Assembly: GCA_030688135.1 (NCBI GenBank)
Contig: JAUYIW010000016.1
Span: forward strand, 1 to 8,242
DNA from: Candidatus Uhrbacteria bacterium
GTDB lineage: Bacteria > Patescibacteriota > Patescibacteriia > UBA9934
Direction: 5' to 3'
Length of the DNA: 8,242 bases
Shown: piece after piece, positions 1 to 7,700 of the stretch
Layout: each line of letters starts with the position of its first letter
Numbering within the stretch: position 1 is the stretch's first letter
The notes under the pieces: generated by a model
Seen by the model: the letters and a program-made list of their open reading frames with translations, nothing else
The model's database searches: none
Told to the model about the DNA's origin: nothing
Program-made: the position numbers and the translations under genes

Positions 1-720
1 GATTTTATAGTTGAAGTTGGTCCCGGTGAGGGAGCGATGACAAAAGAGATCGTTGATTCTCTTAATTTCAAAGGAGGGGTTATGGGAGGTTCTGGCAAGA
101 CTCAGCTAATTCTGATCGAAGCTGACCAAGATCTTATTCCGGGTTTGGAGTCAAGGTTCAAAAATGCAAAAATTATTCAGGCTGACGCAGCCAAGGTTGA
201 CTATACTAAGTTAGTGCCAAAAAATAAGTCATGGATGTTAATTGGCAATCTTCCGTATAATGCCGGAAACGCAATTATAATGAATGCACTTGCCTCCGAG
301 CGTCCTCCGCTCCGACTTGTGGTTATGGTGCAAAAAGAAGTAGCTGACCGCATGCTCGCTAAACCCGGAGACATGAGCTTGCTAAGCGTGGCAATACAAA
401 TCTACACAAAGCCAAAGAGATTATTTAACGTAGGTACTGGCGCATTTGTACCACCGCCAAAGGTTGACTCAACAGTTATCGAACTCAACCTGCTGGACTC
501 AGTGAACAGGGGAGAGGCAGAGGCAGTGCTGAAGATTGCAAAAGCGGGTTTTGCGAATCGTAGGAAACAGCTACATGGAAATTTATCTTCAGCTAAAATA
601 GCATCATCCGAGCGGGTAAAGGCTGTGCTTTTAAAGATTGGTTTATCAGAATCGGCTCGTGCTCAGGAATTGAGTGTGGAGGAGTGGAAGCAGGTGGCTG
701 AGTTTATTAAGAAAATCTGA
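1..720 (+). CDS. rsmA: 16S rRNA (adenine1518-N6/adenine1519-N6)-dimethyltransferase, 5'-truncated by window edge
   Basis: Cytoplasmic SAM-dependent enzyme that dimethylates two adjacent adenines in the 3'-terminal helix of 16S rRNA during 30S maturation. The reading frame is open from base 1, so the ATG at 37 is internal: the SAM-binding motif I (VEVGPGEGAMT) begins upstream of it, at window codon 4. Also visible are the acidic motif II residue (LIEAD, codon 40), QADA of motif III, the catalytic NLPY (codons 83-86), QKEVADR, PPPKVDST (nt 451-471) and the FANRRKQL C-terminal domain motif, with the usual RA-x-ELSVEEW ending. 239 codons are present; the family is about 260-270 residues, so roughly 20-30 N-terminal residues are missing. 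Two oddities: a Gly-rich insertion of about 10 residues (nt ~70-105) between motifs I and II, and DMSLLSV where the family usually has YGxLSV. The gene stops at TGA 718-720, followed by a 253-base gap. Family assignment is secure. Confidence 0.95.
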   Translation, partial: DFIVEVGPGEGAMTKEIVDSLNFKGGVMGGSGKTQLILIEADQDLIPGLESRFKNAKIIQADAAKVDYTKLVPKNKSWMLIGNLPYNAGNAIIMNALASERPPLRLVVMVQKEVADRMLAKPGDMSLLSVAIQIYTKPKRLFNVGTGAFVPPPKVDSTVIELNLLDSVNRGEAEAVLKIAKAGFANRRKQLHGNLSSAKIASSERVKAVLLKIGLSESARAQELSVEEWKQVAEFIKKI

Positions 721-790
721 GGTTTATTATCTGGCGACTTAATTTATTGTTAAGAAGCTGGGGTTTATTGTCGACAAACGCTCGTTTATT
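721..790 (+). repeat. Four TTTATT elements at 20-21 bp spacing
   Basis: TTTATT occurs at 723-728, 743-748, 764-769 and 785-790, so starts are 20, 21 and 21 bp apart, close to two DNA helical turns. The last two share GTTTATTG. Small dyads accompany three of them: CTTAA/TTAAG around the second (738-754), the palindrome TTGTCGACAA overlapping the third (768-777), and TTTATT-gctcg-AATAAA at the fourth (785-801). Such phasing is typical of protein-binding arrays on one DNA face, but AT-rich sequence makes chance matches likelier. No known box (for example DnaA's TTATNCACA) fits. Confidence 0.5.
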
Positions 791-838
791 GCTCGAATAA
801 ATAAGCCAGCCCATTCAAAAATAAAACATATAATTTGC

Positions 839-877
839 CTTGAATTACGAAAATCTCATCGAGTTTCGTAATTCAAG
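839..877. repeat. Perfect 14-bp inverted repeat (hairpin; possible transcript end)
   Basis: Arms CTTGAATTACGAAA (839-852) and TTTCGTAATTCAAG (864-877) are exact reverse complements. Inside the 11-base loop, CTC (855-857) can also pair with GAG (861-863), leaving a two-base bulge and a 3-base apex. Neither strand has an immediate run of T after the stem, so it is not a canonical intrinsic terminator, although its position between rsmA and the next promoter would suit one. An identical octamer ATAATTTG lies directly on each side (830-837 and 878-885). Confidence 0.7.
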
Positions 878-887
878 ATAATTTGAT

Positions 888-935
888 AATAAACCAAGTC
901 AAAAGCAAATAAACGCAAGCTCCTCAACAGTAAAC
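888..935 (-). repeat. Inverted counterpart of the TTTATT array
   Basis: AATAAAC occurs at 888-894 and 908-914, and a one-mismatch version AGTAAAC at 929-935, with starts 20 and 21 bp apart. On the minus strand these read GTTTATT, GTTTATT and GTTTACT, the same core as the array at 721-790. The two groups thus face each other across the hairpin at 839-877. The third copy is degenerate, and the element is short. Confidence 0.4.
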
Positions 936-955
936 ATATACGGCTCTCCAATCTG

Positions 956-964
956 TGATATAAT
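956..964 (+). promoter_or_regulatory. Extended -10 promoter (TGnTATAAT)
   Basis: TGATATAAT is a perfect TGnTATAAT extended -10. No clear TTGACA is seen at 17 bp upstream, as is usual for extended -10 promoters. Transcription would be expected to begin near 971, only about 3 bases before the ATG at 974. It probably drives both the 225-residue protein and the giant gene behind it. Confidence 0.55.
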
Positions 965-973
965 AATCAGGTC

Positions 974-1651
974 ATGATAGGTGAGAAACAAAGAATAAGC
1001 ATAAACAAAACTAGACCTAGATTCAGCAATGAGCAAAAGACTGGGTTTGCTTTGGTTATGGCTATGGGCGGCTTTTCGCTTCTACTTGGTATTTTTTATA
1101 TGGGGAATCATTTGAGTTCTCCGTTCGATCTTGAACCTGCTAATTCAGGGTATGTAATATCAGAAGCTGATCAAGCAGCTGAACTACTTGAAATGCAAAC
1201 TATAGATACCGACGAAGATGGTCTTACCGATTTTGATGAAACATACGCATACAAAACAAGTCCATATCTTGCAGATTCAGATGGCGATGGCTTTTCAGAT
1301 TCAGCAGAGCTTGCAAGCGGAAACGACCCAAACTGTGCGTCGGGTGATGATTGTGAATCTGTGCTCGCAAGTGAAGACGCTTTGTCAGGAATCAATCCAA
1401 GCGCAGGGCTAGCGGGTACTGTACTCGACTCAGTTGAAGAATCTAACGCAGTGCTTGCGCAATATACAGATTTACTTCAGCAGGTTTCTGTAGTCGAAAT
1501 TCGACAACTGCTTTTATCTTCTGGATTATCAGAAGATGTAGTGGACAGTTTGAGCGATGAAGAACTAATGACTTTGTATCAAAAAATAGTCACCGATCTT
1601 GAAGATTCCGGAGAATTGGAACAGATTTTAGCTGAAGGTGCGAATCAATAA
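974..1651 (+). CDS. Membrane-anchored thrombospondin type 3 (Ca2+-binding) repeat protein
   Basis: 225 residues. A basic N-terminus (residues 1-23) precedes one hydrophobic segment (about 24-43) lacking a clear cleavage site, so the protein is probably held in the membrane with its C-terminus outside. Residues 78-89 (DTDEDGLTDFDE) and 101-112 (DSDGDGFSDSAE) are two Asp-rich loops of thrombospondin type 3 repeat style, known in that family to bind Ca2+. They are followed by GNDPNC and a C-x5-C pair (Cys121, Cys127), the only cysteines. The C-terminal 75 residues are acidic and predicted helical, with LSDEELMTLYQKIV near the end; I do not recognise a fold. The ATG at 974 puts the basic tail before the membrane segment, but it has no spaced Shine-Dalgarno and lies just after a -10 box, suggesting a leaderless mRNA. 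The giant gene follows after 16 bases. Similar TSP3 proteins are frequent in Patescibacteria. The precise function is unknown. Confidence 0.85.
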   Translation: MIGEKQRISINKTRPRFSNEQKTGFALVMAMGGFSLLLGIFYMGNHLSSPFDLEPANSGYVISEADQAAELLEMQTIDTDEDGLTDFDETYAYKTSPYLADSDGDGFSDSAELASGNDPNCASGDDCESVLASEDALSGINPSAGLAGTVLDSVEESNAVLAQYTDLLQQVSVVEIRQLLLSSGLSEDVVDSLSDEELMTLYQKIVTDLEDSGELEQILAEGANQ

Positions 1652-1655
1652 ACAC

Positions 1656-1659
1656 AAGG
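1656..1659 (+). promoter_or_regulatory. Weak Shine-Dalgarno (AAGG) for the giant gene
   Basis: AAGG lies 8 bases before the ATG at 1668, a normal ribosome-binding distance. It sits in the 16-base gap after the TAA at 1649-1651 and supports 1668 as the start. The match to AGGAGG is only partial. Confidence 0.45.
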
Positions 1660-1667
1660 CGTAGTTT

Positions 1668-1772
1668 ATGCATAACAATGGCAATAAAAGAATTTTAAAC
1701 GGAATTACTTTACTTGTAATTTTTATTTCCTTAAACGGAACTTTTCTTTTGGCGCCTAGACAGGCTCACGCT
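1668..1772 (+). other. Signal peptide of the giant protein
   Basis: Residues 1-35: a short polar/basic start ending in K7-R8, a hydrophobic core at about 9-29, then P-R-Q-A-H-A with small residues at -3 and -1, followed by IPVED. This fits Sec export and signal peptidase I cleavage after residue 35. The processed protein would start extracytoplasmically and be available for disulfide formation. Confidence 0.75.
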
Positions 1773-4700
1773 ATTCCGGTCGAAGATATTCCGGCACGCA
1801 TTTTTAATAAGGCTGAAAGCGCTGTAAAGAAAATCGATAAGAAGTTAAAGCAAGCGCTTGTTACAAGTATTACGACCGGTATTATCAATACAATGACCTA
1901 TGTGGCAAATACTGCGGCTTATAACTTGGCTGTAAATATTGCTTCCGGTGGAGATGCCGATCTTCCACTGTTTGACCCACGCCCACCAGCGGATTATTTT
2001 AGGTATATTGGAATGAGCGCGGCTAACGAAGCTATCAGCGTTATCAACGCAGAAAATGCGGTTGGTGGATTTTTGGCAGAATTTGGATTGTGTACACCGA
2101 TAGATCCGTATATACTTTTAGCAAAACGAGTTGGAGTAAGGAGCGTTTACGAGCGACCAACCCTAGAGGCTGATCCACTTTTAGGAATCGAAAATGCTTG
2201 TGGTCTTAATGACATTCGGAGAAACTGGCAATCTTTTGTAGCAGACACTAAGGCACAGTTTCCCGACGATCAGACTAGAAATGAATTTATTCTTTCCACT
2301 CTTTCTTCATCGATGGAGCCGGAAGTGAATGAATTTTCTTCCGGTATGCAATTGTATGCCGACACAATTGGGCGTGCCGCGACCGATGCGAAAAATAAGT
2401 TTTTACCATTTTTAAATAGTGACGGTTTTCAGGCAGTTAAAAATTATATTACCGAAGCGCAGGAGACACCGGCAAGTATGGTTCAATTTGATTTTGAAAA
2501 TCAGATCGACAAACAGTCAGGAATTCCAAACCAGATTGGTGCGGCACTTATCTCAAATACGGATGCAATTCTACAAGTGGGAGTTATGGCAGGTTCGGTA
2601 TTTTCAAATACCCTTCTTTCCGAGCTTACCGACAGACTTTATAGTGGTTTGTTTGAAAACGTAGCATATGACGACAGTCCGTTTGACGAAGACGCCGGAG
2701 TAACCGGTTCGGTTGATCGTGCAAAAGAATCTTTCAAGTCACTTAGTACGTTTACTCCACTTCAAGTCTCAGACTTCAATTTGCTTTCAGAATTTTCAAC
2801 TTGTAGCACTGACATTAGAAGCAACTCCAGAAGATTGTATAATTGTGTAATCGACACTTCATTTGCTTCTGTGTTAGCAAGAGCTGACGCAGGAGATCCG
2901 CTCACTATTCAGGAGGCGATAGATGAGGGCTACATTAATGGAGATTGGGCTTTGATTCCACCGACTGATCAGGCAAGGAATCAAAATTCAAAATGTTATT
3001 CATACGGTTTTTGTTATTCTAACCTTGTAAAGCTAAGGAAGGCCCGCATTATTCCAATCGGTTGGGAATTGGCGGCCAATTCCGAAGACAACAGTGATTC
3101 CAGTCCTAAGACGCTTCAATTTGTTATCGATTCGTTTAATGAATGTAACAGCGACGGAGAACTAGATAGCGATTATCCGTGGTGTCACTTAATCGATCCT
3201 GACTGGGTTCTAACTTATCCGCAACATCAATGTAACACCCTCGCGTACGGACAGCTATTAGAAGCAAGCGGAACAGACTTCCGAGCTGAAGAGTGCGTTG
3301 ATTATAAGAGCTGTATTGATGAAGATGACGAAGGCAACTGTACGGGTGGTTACGGGTATTGTGTTCGAGAGCAAAATATTTGGCGCTTCCGTGGTGATAG
3401 TTGCCCCGAAGAGTATGCAAGTTGTCAGGGCTTTACAGACAGAAATGGTGAAGACGTAAATTATCTTACAACAACAATTGACTCCGGAGAGTGCGGAGAT
3501 GGTAATGTAGGTTGTTTGTGGTACGAAACAGTTAAAGAGGAGGACTCTGCTGGGGCATTTGACTGGCCAGAAATTACAAATACAGAAACGGCAGAAAATG
3601 CTAGTGATGCATATAAAGAAAGGGTTTACTTTAATTCTAATGTTGAAACTTGCGATGAATCAAACGGAGGATGTACGCAACTTATTGAACGAACAGACGA
3701 TCTCAATCTCAACTTGGTGGTAAATTCAAGTTTTGAAGTTGACGCGGATGGAAATGGCGTGCCTGACGCTTGGCTTACAACTGACATTGACACGCTTAAC
3801 TTTGACACAGAAAATGATGTAGGTAGAACTGCTAACTCCGCAATGTCAACCGGAGCCGGTACTGTATTTCAACCCGGGCTAACACTTGGACAAAGCAGAT
3901 TCTTCACGTTTTCATTTTTTGCCGCTCAGTCGCCTGACGCCACTTCATCCGACAACACTATTCAAGCGTTGGTGTCTCTGACAGATCAATCCGGCGCGGA
4001 ATCGGTTGATTTAACAGGTACCAGTTTTACAGGGGATTGTGCCGTATATTCAGCACTTATTAAAAACGTACTTTTAATTACCGCCACTCCTGACAGCGAC
4101 AGCTATGAGCGTTTTGAATGTATATTTACAGCTCCAACGCTACGTGATAAATCATCACTTTTACACGCTGTTATTACTTTTGATGCCAATCTTCTTTCAT
4201 CAAGTGCAACCAGCAGTGTTTTAATTGACGACGTTCAGTTGGAGCAAGAAGCGGATGCTACTACTTATCATGCAGACTACAGCGATGACTATAATAGTTT
4301 AAGTTTTATGTCAGTAAAACTGCCACCGGATTACTTGGGTTGCGACGGAGGCGATGACGATCCTGCAGAGTGCGAAGGTTATGCGCGAATTTGTGCTGAA
4401 AATAATGCCGGATGTAACGAATACACTCCAATGACCGGCGATCCAACTGTATTTGGAAAGGTTACTCAGCTCGACGAATGTTCAGCGTCTTGCGTTGGGT
4501 ATGATACTTTCAAGCAGGAAGCAACGCTTTACGAACCGGATGGCGAGTTCCCAATCTACTTCATCCCGGACACGGCGGAGAGCTGTACTGCAGAGGCGGT
4601 AGGTTGTGATGAGTTTACAAATTTAAGCACAGAAGACAAAGAATACTTCACATATTTGCGTGGTTGCGTTACCGAAGCTCAGGCAGAGGCTAACACAAAT

Positions 4701-7700
4701 AGCGATAAGAACGCAGTGTTTTATACATGGGAGGGGTCGGATATTGACGGCTATCAGTTGAAAGTTTGGGATCTTTTGGAATCCAATCTAATAGTTTCTA
4801 CGTATGAGTATGCAGATTCGGGTGAAGTTGATTCTAATCCGGGTGGCGCGCCATGTTCAACTTGGTATTCGGACGACACCGGAATCCATTGTGAGGACGA
4901 TAAAGGAGTGTCTGCAGGGTATCTTGCGGCCGATACCGACGCTTGCGATGAGCACGAAGATATATTTAGCAATCCGGATTGTCGTGAATTTTATGATGAA
5001 GCTGGTGTTATTCACTACAGACAATGGACCGACACTGTTACTGTTAACAACGCCTGCGTAACATACAGAAAGACAACAATAGCAGGGGAGGATGCAACTG
5101 CTTGGCAGGATAACTGTGAAGGTTCCGGCGGATTCTTTAATACGGCAAATAATGAGTGCGTGTATTATGGATTTAATGAAGAATCGAATATTTGTAGCGC
5201 AGAAGAAAGCGGATGTAGAAATTATACCGGTGGTAGAAGCGCAAATAGTCGCACGGCACTTATAGATTTATTTGAAGATGATACTTTAGAAAACTGGGAT
5301 GGAAATAGCGCTTCAGACGTTTCACTCTCAAACGATTCAATTGCAACAGACGGTCACTCACTAAAGTCAGTTGATACAACGAGCGTTTGGACCCATCTTT
5401 ACGATTATGGTAGTGCTTGCGCAGACGAAAATGGTTGCGATTCCGGAACGGACACGCTAGGAGCCGAATGCACGGTGCAAGAGGGAGAGCAATACTGTGG
5501 GACACTTGAAAATCAGCTGTTTGGCGGTAAAACGTACTTCCTAAGTTTTTGGGCAAAGGGTGACGGTCAGATAGATGTAGGTTTTGACACGAATTTCGAT
5601 CCAAGTTCAGGAGCTGTCATTGATATAGAAGGTGATGGTAGTCTGTTATCGTTTGGTTCGAGTATTACGCTTACCGACGAATGGGAGCGATTTTCACTTG
5701 GGCCACTCGATATGGACTCAATAACTTACCCTGAATTTGGAGAGGGTACAGTATTGGTTTTTGAACCTTTTGTAGGAGTAACATTCTGGATTGACACAAT
5801 AGTATTGCGTGAAGGTGAGGATGACATTGCAGTTATAATGGACTCATGGATTACTCCTGCGATTTGTGATCAAAATCTTGAAGGTGAAACCAGTCCGCAG
5901 TATCAATTGGGCTGTCAGGAATATTTAGACGTTAATGCAGACACAGCATATCTTAAATCATTCGGAGGATTGTGTGACGAAGATCAGGTTGGTTGTGCCG
6001 GTTACTTTAAAACAAATCAAACGGAAGACATTAATGCCGCGATTGTAGGTGCGGTTTGCAATAACGTAGACGCAGATGAAGATGAAGACGACATTGCAGA
6101 TACTGCTACCGGTTCAACCGGTTGCTATATGTTTACAACCGACTCTGGTGGAACTGCATTTGATGAAGCAAGTGGAAGACTATGTACCATTACTTTAGGT
6201 CAATCTAGTTGTACGTTTGATCTTGATTTCTATATTCCTGAAACACTACTATCTTCGCTAGATCAAATGTCGCATATTAGCTACGTAGCCGACACTCAGT
6301 TAGTCGAGGCTGATCGTGATATTTATGCGATTGTGGATAGTGGCGACCTATGTGATTCAACCGAAATAGGTTGTATGGAAGTTGGTGTGCCGGTGTTCAG
6401 CGCTGATCTTTCTGTTGTAGATTCATGGACAACCACATTCCTATTAAATCTACCGGAAGACTATGGAGATATTTTGTGTAGTGCAAGCGAGCTATTCTGT
6501 GAAGAGTTTGAATCAACCGACGAAGGCACGTTCTACTTTAAAGACCCGGTTGGGCATGTTTGCGAATATACAGATAGCAGAATAATCAATGGCACAAGTT
6601 ATCGCGGTTGGTTCCGCGAAGGAACAGATGAATTCTGTTATGGAGTAGGATTCTGTAGCGAAAGCGAAGATTCGGACATCGCTTGTTCGCTTGATTCTGA
6701 TTGTGCTGACCATGATGACGGTGATTTCGGCGAATGCGACATTTCGGTTGGGGAGTACTTAATTGGCGGGGATTATTCAGCTCAATGGCGAAATGGTGAT
6801 ACCGACTACGAAGGTTGGGTTGGCCTTTGTAACGCTGAGCACGATGGCTGTAGCGAATTCCGTGATCCGCTGGACTTTGATGACAGCGAATTTTATGGTG
6901 AGACCGATGGTGGAAGCTACTTCTTTATCGACAATGAAAACTTAGACGAAAATACACTTCTTTCAGCGCAAAAATGTAATGGTGAAGTTAGTCAAAAGCG
7001 AGGATGCACGCTGTTCTACGATACGGGCGATACGGGATTTGATTACAACTCAACGGCAACTTATATTGCAAGCGCTCGAGCCGATGTGTTATTTGGTAAA
7101 CAGCCATTTGATTTGGTTGACCCAATAGATTGCGATGACGAGGCTAGGTCTTCTATTACAACAATTGGCGGAGAGGAGATTGATTTGTGCGCTCAGCGAT
7201 GCGTTTACGAAGATGCTGATCTAACAGGTTCGAGCACGACTACAAGTAGGAGAACCGGGGCGAATGCTGAAGATGTTAATGACGGTCGTGAGTGGAGTTG
7301 GGAGCTTGATGAAATCTATGTATTAAGTGGTTCGTGTTATGACGATTCTGATTGTACCGGGTATGAAGGTCGAGATGGCGATATGGTTCAAGGTACTTGC
7401 GAAACAGAAGTATTAATGGAAAATCAAGGTTCTGAAGATTCTAATGTGTATCAAGATGTAGATAGACTTGAAAACGATACAAATCGTGTACTTAAAGTTA
7501 GTCGAGATCGCTCCTGTAGTGAGTGGCTGACTTGTTCAAGTTCATATACTGTTTGGGACGAAGCGACCGCAAGTTACAAAACAGTTTGCGATGGCATTGA
7601 CCTTTGTACCGATTATTCCGCAAGTGGCGATGAATCATTCTGTACGGCTTGGGATGCGGATGATCCTGCCGTAGTATTGAGCGAAGATAGATATGCTTCG

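Larger units (their letters stand above)
721..973. other. Non-coding intergenic region with repeats and promoter
   Basis: AT-rich 253-base gap between rsmA and the next gene, with no convincing reading frame. It contains TTTATT elements at 723, 743, 764 and 785, a strong hairpin at 839-877, AATAAA elements at 888 and 908 with a variant AGTAAAC at 929, and an extended -10 promoter at 956-964. The left and right element groups are reverse complements; an exact 11-bp inverted pair (721-731 and 885-895) is part of this. The gap separates a housekeeping gene from a surface-protein operon, so a regulatory or transcript-boundary role is plausible. That role is inference. Confidence 0.8.
3492..6851 (+). 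repeat. Divergent C-x5-G-C protein repeat, eight copies
   Basis: In the giant protein C-x5-G-C recurs with identical spacing at residues 609-616, 662-669, 909-916, 973-980, 1176-1183, 1436-1443, 1562-1569 and 1721-1728, in most copies with an aromatic or aliphatic residue three positions after the second Cys. A ninth copy at 1604-1611 (CSASELFC) has Phe for Gly. Several share an AE in the loop (CTAEAVGC, CSAEESGC, CNAEHDGC) and are followed by E-F/Y and then D/N-rich sequence. The DNA is not visibly repeated, so this is old duplication or selection for a disulfide loop rather than a recent tandem expansion. Confidence 0.75.

Noticed and set aside
37..39. ATG at 37 as the start of rsmA
   Set aside because: The frame is open upstream and codons 4-12 spell the first half of SAM motif I, so this Met is internal.
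85..105. GGSGKT as a nucleotide-binding P-loop
   Set aside because: It lacks the full GxxxxGK[ST] context at a strand-loop-helix, and lies in a loop insertion of a clear SAM methyltransferase.
839..885. Canonical Rho-independent terminator for rsmA
   Set aside because: The stem is strong but AT-rich and is followed by ATAATTTG rather than a T run, and the reverse direction also lacks one. Kept as a hairpin only.
721..935. CRISPR array or replication origin
   Set aside because: The repeated unit is only 6-8 bp, with no 20+ bp conserved repeat, no spacers of fixed length between such repeats, and no DnaA boxes or dnaA/dnaN nearby.
2419..2664. Plus-strand reading frames in other phases (2419-2664, 4804-5061, 6763-6945, 7786-7998, 1218-1412)
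   Set aside because: All overlap well-supported coding sequence and give low-complexity proteins with biased composition; they are frame shadows.
3136..3420. Minus-strand reading frame of 94 codons
   Set aside because: It lies wholly inside the giant gene, opposite Cys/Asp-rich codons, and encodes nothing family-like. The same holds for minus-strand frames at 1171-1395, 3626-3808, 4754-4972, 5260-5604, 6513-6713 and 7761-7964.
3120..3470. Recent tandem DNA repeats within the giant gene
   Set aside because: Cys and Asp codons give a repetitive look, but no long exact DNA repeat is visible; similarity is at protein motif level only.
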